From NCBI GenBank assembly GCA_002494205.1, contig DLBE01000056.1, forward strand, positions 1 to 6,667: 6,667 nt of DNA. The letters run 5' to 3'. The notes below the pieces were generated by a model. It made no database searches, was not told the origin of the DNA, and was given only the letters and a program-made list of their open reading frames with translations. The position numbers were made by a program, and so were the translations under genes. This stretch comes from Caryophanales bacterium UBA7029. GTDB lineage: Bacteria > Bacillota_I > Bacilli_A > RFN20 > CAG-826. Positions 1-6,417 of the stretch are shown here, in pieces. How positions within the stretch are numbered: the stretch's first letter is position 1; the number at the start of each line of letters is the position of its first letter.

Positions 1-623
1 TTTTTGTTGTAAGCAATAGCAGCATCAGCTCGCATTATTTCATAACTCAGCACTGTTCCACCTCCAATTTCACCTATGTGGTGCCTGCTCGTTACGTTAG
101 CCCACTTATATACCAACATTTGCTTTAAACCTATTACTAACGTATCATCAAAAGCAGCAAAAGGGCGGCCCTTTTTGTCATTATAAACTTTACGAACAAT
201 AATTTGTGCCAGTTCAGCAGGTTCTTTTCCTTTTCTAAATTCTGGTTCTCGTATAATACATTGCTCTTTTCGCTCGAATAAAAAAGTGCTCCCACTATAT
301 TTCTCATCTCTAAAGATATTGTAAAATTGATTTACATAATTACGTACAGAGATGTCCGTAGTATAAGAAGGATCGGTATATCCCATTACTTTGAACTCAT
401 TGGGAGCATCCTGGTCAGAAACAGAAAAATAGTTATCAGAAAAATGCAGACGAATTTCTGAAATCTTTGATTGGTTGGCGGGCCTCGTGTCTGAGATAGT
501 CTTCAAATCACGGAACATTGCTTCAATTGTATTGACAGCTGCTTGCAATTTTGTTTCTTCTGTTTCAGCATATAGCAGCATAGAACAACTGAAGAATAGA
601 GGCAGGAGAAATATTTTTTTCAT
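1..623 (-). CDS. Exported protein of unknown function, N-terminal 207 residues (runs off the left edge)
   Basis: The frame is open from ATG at 623 to the window edge, so the C-terminus is missing. Residues 1-19 are a signal peptide (MKKIFLLPLF..., cleavage likely after LLYA), placing the protein in the periplasm or beyond. Residues 22-60 look helical; residues 93-175 alternate short strands, with a conserved-looking NYVNQFYN stretch (95-102) and a KKGRPFAAFDD turn (150-160). This order resembles the 210-aa protein at 2240-2872 and, in part, the C-terminal module of the caspase at 2887-4026. I infer an NTF2-like fold, but that is a guess from pattern. The last visible stretch, around MRADAAIAYNK (197-207), reads like the first helix of a TPR repeat, so the full protein may continue as a TPR protein. 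It begins 3 nt after the upstream barrel gene stops, so it is probably in the same operon. Confident as a gene, not about function. Confidence 0.85.
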   Translation of the reverse strand, partial: MKKIFLLPLFFSCSMLLYAETEETKLQAAVNTIEAMFRDLKTISDTRPANQSKISEIRLHFSDNYFSVSDQDAPNEFKVMGYTDPSYTTDISVRNYVNQFYNIFRDEKYSGSTFLFERKEQCIIREPEFRKGKEPAELAQIIVRKVYNDKKGRPFAAFDDTLVIGLKQMLVYKWANVTSRHHIGEIGGGTVLSYEIMRADAAIAYNK

Positions 624-626
624 GAT

Positions 627-1406
627 TTAATAAATGTAAATATCGTTCCTATCATCAACTTGCTGAGGTGTGATAGTCCAACAAATCCCAATAGTCCAAT
701 TATTTAGTCTCTTATTTGGACGCAGGTCTTTCCAAAAATTGAAATGGTTAAGATCTGCGTAAACACCAAGGTTTTGCATCATACCTCGGCTTGCCAGTTT
801 TATAGCAAAGTGGCTTGTAAGCCCATCTGCAAGTTGACCTTTATCATCACCTAATGGTGAATGATATCCTACGCCAAAACTATAACGACATCCTGCTTCA
901 ATCACAATTCGAGCAGCTTGTTCCATACTTCCCAATGATATAAGAGCATTTCCTCCCAGAAGGAAACGCTGAGCTCTATGACAACGTTTATTCTCGTCAG
1001 ATGTTCCAACTTCAAACTGACTTATTTTATAATGACCTGAAGCATAGAAACCATAGTTAAAGAAATCTGGGGTATAAGTTTGATACCCAAGTTTTAAACC
1101 AACTTGCAGATTGTTGAAAAGTTCTCTTGCACTTAATCCCATAGGATTGTAAGTATTCGCCTTTAACCCATCTGTATTTGTTGAGAATACATCATAAGCA
1201 AATGAATTCTCAAAAAATGCATCATTTAAAACGTAATAATTGATTAAACCAGTTAAAGCACTAGATGCTCCAATAGTATAAAGATTTCCAGAAGCAATAT
1301 CTCCACTAAAAATTAAATTATGATTTTTTATTTTAATTTTAGCTTGTGATAATGCTACAGGAGAGCTAACCATAATAGCTAGTATTAATAACAATATTTT
1401 TTTCAT
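627..1406 (-). CDS. Outer-membrane barrel-like protein, paralogue of the first operon gene
   Basis: A 259-aa protein with a signal peptide (MKKILLLILA..., likely cleaved after VALS, residue 20). The mature part is rich in alternating Gly, aromatic and polar stretches and ends in strand-like segments (NNWTIGICWTI, 235-245), as expected for a small outer-membrane beta-barrel; however the final residue follows a 14-residue polar tail, not the usual terminal Phe. It is related to the 285-aa protein at 4980-5837: LFNNLQVGLKLG (96-107) matches LFNDMELGLKLG, DDKGQLADG (187-195) matches SDKDQINNG, and NHFNFWK (220-226) matches AHYNLFN. I do not recognise a named family. Its start codon overlaps the stop of the 1403-2215 gene by 4 nt (ATGA), suggesting translational coupling. 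An alternative is a soluble periplasmic beta-rich protein. Pore, anchor or sensor role unknown. Confidence 0.85.
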   Translation of the reverse strand: MKKILLLILAIMVSSPVALSQAKIKIKNHNLIFSGDIASGNLYTIGASSALTGLINYYVLNDAFFENSFAYDVFSTNTDGLKANTYNPMGLSARELFNNLQVGLKLGYQTYTPDFFNYGFYASGHYKISQFEVGTSDENKRCHRAQRFLLGGNALISLGSMEQAARIVIEAGCRYSFGVGYHSPLGDDKGQLADGLTSHFAIKLASRGMMQNLGVYADLNHFNFWKDLRPNKRLNNWTIGICWTITPQQVDDRNDIYIY

Positions 1407-2215
1407 TTGCCTAGTAATTTTTTGATAAACACTTTTCTTTCTGAGCTATTAACTGTTTTGTAATCATAGACTAACCAACCCGTATTTGACATTTTTCTAT
1501 CAAAGTATTTTACAGAAAAAACGTATGAAGGTATATCCAAAAAGTGGAAAATAGTAAAAAGACGTTTGTCGAAAGTAAGTGTCCCCGATTCTATAAGTGC
1601 AAAGAAATAGCTAAGTGCATCAACATGAGATTCTGGACTTCTGAACTGAGAAAATGATTTCGTTTCAAATTTGAAATCGCTCTCAATTTCTATAAATTCT
1701 GCCTCATGTTGTTCTGGACTAATAGACTTCCTTTTGAGAGAATCAGAGAATCCAACTTTCTCCATGCCATTAATGCCCACAATACACCAGCAGGGCAAAC
1801 CTTTTGGAGTAATAGTCGTTTGCATAACAATTCCCAATTCTACAGGCTTTGTCTTAAACAAAAACTGAGTCCGTAATTCTGCATACCATTTGTTACTCTC
1901 ATAACTCAATTTCACATTGGCAGCTTTTACTTTGTCATATATGCTATAAACTTCTTTTATAAGTTTATTCTTTCCGAGCTTCTCTGCCAGATTAACGTCA
2001 AAGAGGCAGAAGAAATTCTTCTGCCCCAATTCAGGGTCGAGTTTATCTAAATCAGGAAACAATTCCTCTTCATTGAACCTTGCCATAAACTCGTCGCACG
2101 ATTTCACACTTCTACCAAATAGGACATCTTGAAGATCTTTTCCCCCGATGTTAGATTGAGCATAAACCCCAATAAATGAAAACAAAAAGAAAAAGAAACA
2201 ACTGATTTTGTTCAT
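1403..2215 (-). CDS. Exported protein of unknown function, possibly NTF2-like
   Basis: A 270-aa protein. Residues 1-19 form a signal peptide with a run of five Phe (7-11 are FFFFL) and a likely cleavage after VYA, leaving Gln20 first. After it comes SVKSCDEFMARFNEEELFP (36-54), a helix-rich opening of the kind seen in small Bacteroidetes exported proteins; a central mixed region follows, with MQTTITPKGLPCWCIVGING (131-150), where two Cys (142, 144) sit in a strand that normally has no metal-site character. A helical stretch at 196-211 (SHVDALSYFFALIESG) and a C-terminal strand pair (YVFSVKYFDR, TGWLVYDYK) complete it. The strand pair and the helical opening are compatible with an NTF2-like or similar alpha+beta fold, but no signature proves this. 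It lies 24 nt after the 210-aa gene and overlaps the next gene by 4 nt, so it belongs to the operon. Function unknown. Confidence 0.85.
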   Translation of the reverse strand: MNKISCFFFFLFSFIGVYAQSNIGGKDLQDVLFGRSVKSCDEFMARFNEEELFPDLDKLDPELGQKNFFCLFDVNLAEKLGKNKLIKEVYSIYDKVKAANVKLSYESNKWYAELRTQFLFKTKPVELGIVMQTTITPKGLPCWCIVGINGMEKVGFSDSLKRKSISPEQHEAEFIEIESDFKFETKSFSQFRSPESHVDALSYFFALIESGTLTFDKRLFTIFHFLDIPSYVFSVKYFDRKMSNTGWLVYDYKTVNSSERKVFIKKLLGK

Positions 2216-2239
2216 AATTGCATAATCTAAAAATTTAGA

Positions 2240-2872
2240 CTACCATTCGGTGGTAATTCTTACATCTCCCAATTTTATAATCCAAACAACATCACCTGTT
2301 GGAATCTCTTTGCGTTCTACGTAGATTGTAACTTGTTTGGCATCTTTATCGTTAACAACCAGTCGTCCGTCTCTTGTAGCACGGAAAGCTTGAATAAAAA
2401 CAGCACTTCCTGTATACTTACCGTTGCCAACAGAATGGAGCTTGTTACTAATTCTGACAGCAGAACACGTATCTATTTGAACGGTCTGATAGGGCAGTGC
2501 CATGAGGCTATTCAAGTATAGCGACATTGGTTTAGGGCGATTGACTCTACCACGTGATGTGGTTTGCATTTTTACGGCCTCATGCCATCGCCACTCCCCA
2601 TATTGGTCTTGATACTGATAGTTCTTTCCTTCTCCAATAAACAATTCTAAGGTTTTAGTTATATACTTTTGAGCTAATCGTCTTTCTTCAAGTGGTTTAT
2701 TACTTTTAGCTGCAATTTCGGGCAGATACGAAAGGAAATCATTAATCTTTTCAATTACACGTTGCTCAATCGTTTCTCTTTCTTCAGGTGTCAGTTCCTG
2801 TTGGTTCTGTGCGAAACCAGTTAATGAGAACGTACTAAATATGAGCACTAAATAAAGGAAATTCTTTTTCAT
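2240..2872 (-). CDS. Small exported protein sharing a module with the caspase C-terminus (NTF2-like?)
   Basis: A 210-aa protein. The signal peptide ends at GFA (residues 19-21), giving a mature N-terminus of Gln22. Residues 27-80 are predicted helical and highly charged (LTPEERETIEQ at 27-37). A linker with many Lys/Arg (TTSRGRVNRPKP, 104-115) follows, then MSLYLNSLMALP (116-127) and four or five strands to the C-terminus, including GKYTGSAVFIQAF (151-163) and a GRLVVNDKDAKQVTIYV hairpin (169-185). The order helix pair, linker, Y(L/V)N helix, strands matches the partial gene at 1-623 over most of its length and the caspase C-terminal module (about 281-379) over the first two thirds. This match is by eye, not by alignment. 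It sits 14 nt downstream of the caspase gene, so it is a natural candidate partner. No catalytic residues are apparent; a binding or scaffolding role is more likely than an enzymatic one. Confidence 0.86.
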   Translation of the reverse strand: MKKNFLYLVLIFSTFSLTGFAQNQQELTPEERETIEQRVIEKINDFLSYLPEIAAKSNKPLEERRLAQKYITKTLELFIGEGKNYQYQDQYGEWRWHEAVKMQTTSRGRVNRPKPMSLYLNSLMALPYQTVQIDTCSAVRISNKLHSVGNGKYTGSAVFIQAFRATRDGRLVVNDKDAKQVTIYVERKEIPTGDVVWIIKLGDVRITTEW

Positions 2873-2886
2873 AACAAAGTAAATAA

Positions 2887-4026
2887 TTATCTAATTTCAC
2901 TTACATAAATTAAGTCGTATTTTCCTAATGCACTTTTATGACTTTTTACAATATTAAGACCTTTTACCGTTTTGCTTAAAGCGAGTTCTTCAAGATACTT
3001 TTTTATTGGTGTAGGTCCTCCGACATTAGTTGTCAAGTTTCTACCAAGAAGGATTACAGATGCATCAGACGTAAATAGCCTACTTGCTATGCTTTCTACC
3101 ATGCTAAGCCTGTTGCTGCGACTATATGAATTGTCAACCAGCTTTTTGAATGCTGTGGTTAAATCTTGTTCCATAGAGATAATTACTACATTGTTGTTTA
3201 CGGGTTGTTCTGAAATCTGAGTTGAAGTTGTATCGGTGTTGATTTGGAATACGGGTTCTTGTTTGCCATCAGTTAGATCCAGCGTGTTATGTTTAGCTGC
3301 ATCCAAAACAGCATTCCATGTAGCTGTGCCTTGTCCCTGTTCTAACTTAAGAATTTCGTCCCAAAAAGAAATAGAAAAGCAACCTCCTTCATTAGGACCA
3401 TATGAATACTGGCCTCGTTTGCTACTTGTAGCAATGACCATTCCTTTGGAATCATAAAAGAGTTTCTTCAGCCTTACCACGTCTATTCCGTTAGTCTTAG
3501 GAGGAGTCGTTACACCCATAAGCAAACTTTTGACAGTTACCCAGCTGGCATTATTATTACAGCAGTCTGTAAGAATTATATTAAGTCGGGCACCTTTTCC
3601 TTTAAGTTTATCCCTTACATAAGTGACCGGTACAAATTTATCTTGATCATAGCTTTCATATTTGAGGCACATCTGTGGTAACCATCCATCTGCAGGATCT
3701 GCTTGAGCGTGAACGCCATGACCAGAGTAATAGAAGAAAACGACATCATTTGAGCCACACCTTAGTGATGAGAGTGCATCTTCTAGATTTTTTTTGCTAC
3801 ATGCACTGCCTGTGTAAACATTTAGCCAGTCCACGTCGCATCCTAATGCTGCTTGGATAACTCCAAGTTCTTCAACAAAACGAGCCTGGTCATTTTTGCA
3901 ACTTATACCAATTTTTTCATCGTCGGTGTTACAGAACACAATTGCATGTACCTTGACTTCTTGCGCAAATGCACTAAGAATAGGGATAGCTAAGATAGCT
4001 AAAATAACAAGAATTCTTTTTTTCAT
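2887..4026 (-). CDS. Secreted caspase-family (peptidase C14) cysteine protease with extra C-terminal module
   Basis: A 379-aa protein. The signal peptide (MKKRILVILA..., cleavage after AFA, residue 21) exports it. Residues 24-265 form a caspase/metacaspase fold: a first strand (KVHAIVFCNTDD), the His strand VVFFYYSGHG (95-104) with catalytic His103, and the Cys strand LNIILTDCCNNN (148-159). By alignment with the metacaspase D-x-C motif, Cys156 is the nucleophile and Asp154 the acidic residue that favours Arg or Lys before the cut; Cys155 is an extra neighbour. The small-subunit part is visible as GMVIATSSKRGQYSY (195-209), the GGCFSISFWDEIL segment and KQEPVFQI (255-262). Both dyad residues are present, so it is probably active. 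A basic linker (172-190) is a possible self-processing site. After a Thr/Ser/Asn-rich spacer (263-280) comes a roughly 100-residue module resembling the neighbouring small exported proteins. Substrate unknown. It lies 5 nt after the lipoprotein gene. Confidence 0.95.
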   Translation of the reverse strand: MKKRILVILAILAIPILSAFAQEVKVHAIVFCNTDDEKIGISCKNDQARFVEELGVIQAALGCDVDWLNVYTGSACSKKNLEDALSSLRCGSNDVVFFYYSGHGVHAQADPADGWLPQMCLKYESYDQDKFVPVTYVRDKLKGKGARLNIILTDCCNNNASWVTVKSLLMGVTTPPKTNGIDVVRLKKLFYDSKGMVIATSSKRGQYSYGPNEGGCFSISFWDEILKLEQGQGTATWNAVLDAAKHNTLDLTDGKQEPVFQINTDTTSTQISEQPVNNNVVIISMEQDLTTAFKKLVDNSYSRSNRLSMVESIASRLFTSDASVILLGRNLTTNVGGPTPIKKYLEELALSKTVKGLNIVKSHKSALGKYDLIYVSEIR

Positions 4027-4031
4027 ATTTC

Positions 4032-4577
4032 TTACATTTTTATATAGTCTCCAACAATATACTTACATAAGCGTTCTAAAAGTTTTTTTTCAGCATAATT
4101 CCAATTTCCTTGACGCTTGTCATCATACATGATACTCCAACTGAAATCAGAGAACGAAATAATCACATGAACGGGCTCTTGTTTCTTTTTTTCGAAGCAA
4201 AACTCTAAAACTGGAACGTATGGTGAACGCACTTTAATAGAGTCTTCTTTATAATTATCCTCCCATGCTAACAAGTTAAACTGCAAAATGGAAATTTGTT
4301 CGGTATTTAGCTTTGCAACCAAAGAATCTCGAACATAATGCGATTCAACTTCGTAGTCTTCTTTGCCCACATTAGAAACGCCTTTCAGCCGATAACAAAT
4401 AACTTTTGAGGGATTAAATAGTATTTCGGACACAGTTTTCCCTAAAGTGTGGTAAACAGCTGAATCAGGCTGTAAACCACTAAATGTACTTTTCACTTTT
4501 GCTTTATACCCATTACAGGAAGCAAAGGCTGCGACTGAGCCAATAATGCTCATCAAAAACAATAATCTCATTCTCAT
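4032..4577 (-). CDS. Predicted lipoprotein of unknown function
   Basis: A 181-aa protein starting MRMRLL. A second ATG two codons in, at 4571, is an equally possible start. A hydrophobic segment ends in the lipobox AFASC, so Cys21 should be lipidated. The residues after Cys (NGYKAKVKS) are not an acidic run, so the lipoprotein is more likely to face the periplasm than the outside. Residues 50-62 (SEILFNPSKVICY) and a strand-rich core to residue 150 follow. VRSPYVPVLEFCFEKKK (116-132) and HVIISFSDFSWSIMYDDKR (137-155) look like paired strands of a compact alpha+beta domain, and the end (YAEKKLLERLCKYIV) is a helix. I do not recognise a named family. It is 7 nt after the preceding lipoprotein and 5 nt before the caspase, so it may act with the protease, for example as substrate, inhibitor or anchor, but nothing in the sequence decides between these. 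Confidence 0.88.
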   Translation of the reverse strand: MRMRLLFLMSIIGSVAAFASCNGYKAKVKSTFSGLQPDSAVYHTLGKTVSEILFNPSKVICYRLKGVSNVGKEDYEVESHYVRDSLVAKLNTEQISILQFNLLAWEDNYKEDSIKVRSPYVPVLEFCFEKKKQEPVHVIISFSDFSWSIMYDDKRQGNWNYAEKKLLERLCKYIVGDYIKM

Positions 4578-4584
4578 AGTAATT

Positions 4585-4977
4585 TTATTTAATTATGTGG
4601 ATAATTCTTAAATCATATCGCCAAAATGTTTCTAAATAGCCAGGAGTTTCACATTTAACAATAATGGATAGCGTGTGAGTGCCGACAGGCTTATCTTTAA
4701 TTCTAACTCCAAAAGGGCAAGTAAGCTGATTTTTTGTAGTACCAATAACTACGTTTCCTAACCTACAATCAATTTTTTTTATTTCAGTGTCTTTTATGAG
4801 TCGTCTTTTGTCTATCTCGACATATCCATATAGTGAATCACCATTTTCGTAGACAGAATCATTCAGCTCTATATTGTAAAATACAGAAGGACTGATTTCT
4901 TTTTCATCTTCTTTGCACCCTATAACTGTAATACACAAAAAAGAAAGAACAAACAACAAGGACTTGTATGATTTCAT
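4585..4977 (-). CDS. Predicted surface-exposed lipoprotein, small beta-rich
   Basis: A 130-aa protein. A 20-residue signal ends in the lipobox VIGC, so Cys21 should be lipidated. Immediately after it comes K-E-D-E-K-E (22-27). A Lys followed by two or more acidic residues close to the lipidated Cys is the type of lipoprotein export signal shown in Bacteroidetes to send lipoproteins across the outer membrane, so I infer a surface location. The mature part is nearly all strands: FYNIELNDS (33-41), GDSLYGYVEID (47-57), KIDCRLGNVVIGTT (68-81), a Cys at 87, and GTHTLSIIVKC (99-109), in the order of an Ig-like or similar sandwich. The length fits a single such domain. It starts 2 nt after the barrel gene ends and precedes the second lipoprotein by 7 nt, so a barrel-lipoprotein pair is plausible. 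Function unknown. Confidence 0.88.
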   Translation of the reverse strand: MKSYKSLLFVLSFLCITVIGCKEDEKEISPSVFYNIELNDSVYENGDSLYGYVEIDKRRLIKDTEIKKIDCRLGNVVIGTTKNQLTCPFGVRIKDKPVGTHTLSIIVKCETPGYLETFWRYDLRIIHIIK

Positions 4978-4979
4978 AA

Positions 4980-5837
4980 TTAATCAAATGATAGGTTTAA
5001 TGTTAAAGTTAAACTAACGATAAAATCTTTACTTTTAAAGTTTGCATAAGGATACCAGAAGCCCCCGTCTGGAGTATATTTCGTATTGAACAAATTATAA
5101 TGGGCCATGTCTAATGATAACATGACAGATCCGTATTCACTATCTTCACCAAATTGTGCTCCAATACCATAATTAGTGCGTATACCATTGTTAATTTGAT
5201 CTTTATCACTGCCATTTGGGCCTTTGTAACTGAAATTATTTATATAGGTAGTACCAAGTTCTATAATAGGGCACCAGTCATACTCATCTAAAAGAAATTT
5301 CAACGGCGAAATTTTGACTCCAAGACCAGTACGGAGACTTTGTAGTTTATGTTTGCTATATTCATGTTCACCTAAAAAACGTAACCTATATTTATTTAGA
5401 CCATAAGCGCCAAAGACCCAAAGGCCAACAGGCGATTCGGATCCTTGCCAACCAAGCTTAAGACCTAATTCCATATCATTAAATAAGTTGTAGGATGTGG
5501 CAGTATAAGGGTTAGCAATCTGATAGTCTACCAATTCTCCATTATCTTTCATATTTATGAAATGAACACTACCAATAGTCCAATTACTTCCGCCTGAAAT
5601 AGCACCATCAGTAATTAGCCCTAAAGAGCTGTTAACGAGTACTTGGCCTAGAAATAGTCCTGTACTTAGAATAGAACTATTGGATTTTGTATGAAGTCCA
5701 AAAATCCAGGGGCTTTGTGCATAGGCCGAGGTACTTTGCCAGAATACTGGTAATAAAAAAAATAGTAGCCATACCTTTTTAAAGACGACAATTCTAAATC
5801 GCCGCCAAACATCCGCTTTTTGTTTTATATAAATCAT
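4980..5837 (-). CDS. Outer-membrane barrel-like protein, first gene of the operon
   Basis: A 285-aa protein. The only in-frame Met near the N-terminus is the one at 5837, so the long basic n-region (MIYIKQKADVWRRFR) is probably real; the hydrophobic core (VWLLFFLLPVFW) and cleavage after AYA (residue 40) follow. The mature part alternates hydrophobic and polar residues with many Gly, Tyr and Trp, as in small outer-membrane barrels, and ends LTLTLNLSFD, where a Phe is one from the end, close to the C-terminal aromatic signal that helps barrel assembly. It is a paralogue of the 259-aa protein at 627-1406: LFNDMELGLKLG (118-129), SDKDQINNG (210-218) and AHYNLFN (245-251) all have counterparts there in order. 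No named family recognised. It is preceded by a leader of about 480 nt and no closer promoter is visible. It could anchor a surface complex with the lipoprotein that follows by 2 nt. Confidence 0.87.
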   Translation of the reverse strand: MIYIKQKADVWRRFRIVVFKKVWLLFFLLPVFWQSTSAYAQSPWIFGLHTKSNSSILSTGLFLGQVLVNSSLGLITDGAISGGSNWTIGSVHFINMKDNGELVDYQIANPYTATSYNLFNDMELGLKLGWQGSESPVGLWVFGAYGLNKYRLRFLGEHEYSKHKLQSLRTGLGVKISPLKFLLDEYDWCPIIELGTTYINNFSYKGPNGSDKDQINNGIRTNYGIGAQFGEDSEYGSVMLSLDMAHYNLFNTKYTPDGGFWYPYANFKSKDFIVSLTLTLNLSFD

Positions 5838-6321
5838 ATTAAAATAGAATAAGTTAGTATTATATTGATAATTTTCCTTTTGCGACTTCGCATTATAAGC
5901 GATGACTCCTTAACACTAACTACAGATAATAGAAAGCGTGGGAACCGTATGCTGCCCGTCCCACGTATAGAGGCTCTCGCATTGCCCGATGTGATTGAAA
6001 CGAGCAACGTCAGCCCACGCAAATATGAATAGTAGCATCACCCTTTTCCGACATCTTTTTCTCTTAATAGAGTATTGATAGCCACAAAAGGGGATGCGCC
6101 TAAAACACATCCCGAGGACATTTACGTTGCCTTGCCTCCATATCACATCTGAATTTGCGAGATTCCTATTACGATTAAGACAAGACGCATGTAAACGCCT
6201 AATTATTATGTCACAGCTCCCAACTACCATCCAGATGTCAATTTAAACAGCGTGGAATAGCCTCTCTTGGCTTGGCAAATACTCCCGAGATGTATTTAAT
6301 TATCTACGGTCGTTTGGAAGT
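5838..6321 (-). ncRNA. Structured untranslated leader or small RNA ahead of the operon
   Basis: This 484-nt stretch has no convincing protein gene. It begins just after a strong minus-strand promoter and ends at the first operon gene. G+C is about 46% by hand count of 5941-6180, well above the flanking operon. Reading along the minus strand, I see hairpins at 6297-6277 (AAATAC/GTATTT), 6272-6259 (AGCC/GGCT), 6113-6091 (GGGATG/CATCCC, six clean pairs), 6072-6061 (CTCT/AGAG), 6015-5972 (GGCT and TTGCTCG against CGGGCAA and AGCC) and 5965-5937 (CGTGGGA/TCCCACG). The last is followed by TTTCTATT, a weak terminator-like tail. It may be a free-standing Bacteroidetes small RNA that sometimes reads through, a regulatory leader, or both. 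I cannot match it to a named RNA family; Bacteroidales-specific RNA families would be the first to test. Confidence 0.5.
5936..6020 (-). promoter_or_regulatory. Competing hairpin pair: possible switch or attenuator
   Basis: On the minus strand the 3' arm TCCCACGC (5943-5936) can pair with CGTGGGA just upstream (5965-5959) or, through its CCCACGC part, with GCGTGGG further upstream (6020-6014). The two pairings exclude each other. The GCGTGGG arm overlaps the base of the GGCT...AGCC hairpin (6015-5972) by two bases. The near hairpin is GC-rich and is followed by TTTCTATT, so the choice could decide between stopping and reading on into the operon. The pairings are visible in the sequence; the switching role is inference. 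Confidence 0.35.
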
Positions 6322-6327
6322 TGACTG

Positions 6328-6358
6328 CAAAGATACAAAGATTATTTTAATTGGCAAA
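6328..6358 (-). promoter_or_regulatory. Bacteroidetes-type promoter for the operon leader
   Basis: On the minus strand TTTG (6358-6355) is followed by exactly 19 nt and TATCTTTG (6335-6328). This fits the Bacteroidetes housekeeping promoter (TTTG at -33, TAnnTTTG at -7) with no mismatch. Transcription should start near 6321-6323 and run through the structured leader into the operon. It is the only good promoter match seen between the operon and the divergent gene on this strand. Confidence 0.8.
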
Positions 6359-6385
6359 AAAAATCTTAAAAAAAATACACAATAG

Positions 6386-6417
6386 TTTATTAAAAAAGCA
6401 TTTTTTTCGTACCTTTG
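6386..6417 (+). promoter_or_regulatory. Bacteroidetes-type promoter for the DUF4831-like gene
   Basis: TACCTTTG (6410-6417) is a full match to the -7 element, and TTTA (6386-6389), 20 nt upstream, matches the -33 TTTG at three of four bases. The start of transcription should fall near 6424, about 22 nt before the start codon. The A-rich stretch between the two divergent promoters (6356-6378) may act as a shared upstream element. Confidence 0.78.

Noticed and set aside
3896..4132. Plus-strand open frame of 78 codons, and other short plus-strand frames inside 1671-4132
   Set aside because: They lie opposite well-supported minus-strand genes, lack promoters, and read as Cys- or Ser-rich shadows of the coding strand.
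1..5837. Antiphage defence role for the caspase operon
   Set aside because: Caspase-like proteases occur in intracellular defence, but here all products are exported and no nucleic-acid sensor, nuclease or pore-forming toxin domain is visible.
5834..6022. Minus-strand 62-codon open frame starting at 6022
   Set aside because: Its composition is unlike a protein (Ser, Arg and Ile runs), and it overlaps the competing hairpins. Only its last 19 codons are noted, as a weak leader-peptide idea.
5916..6230. Minus-strand 104-codon open frame in the leader
   Set aside because: It is rich in Cys and Arg, has no signal peptide or domain I recognise, overlaps most of the RNA hairpins and has no good ribosome site. 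Structured RNA explains the region better, though a spurious gene call here is likely.
5881..6321. tmRNA, RNase P RNA or 4.5S RNA in the leader
   Set aside because: I saw none of their conserved cores that I could recall, such as the tRNA-like ends of tmRNA or the SRP GGAAG/AGCA tip.
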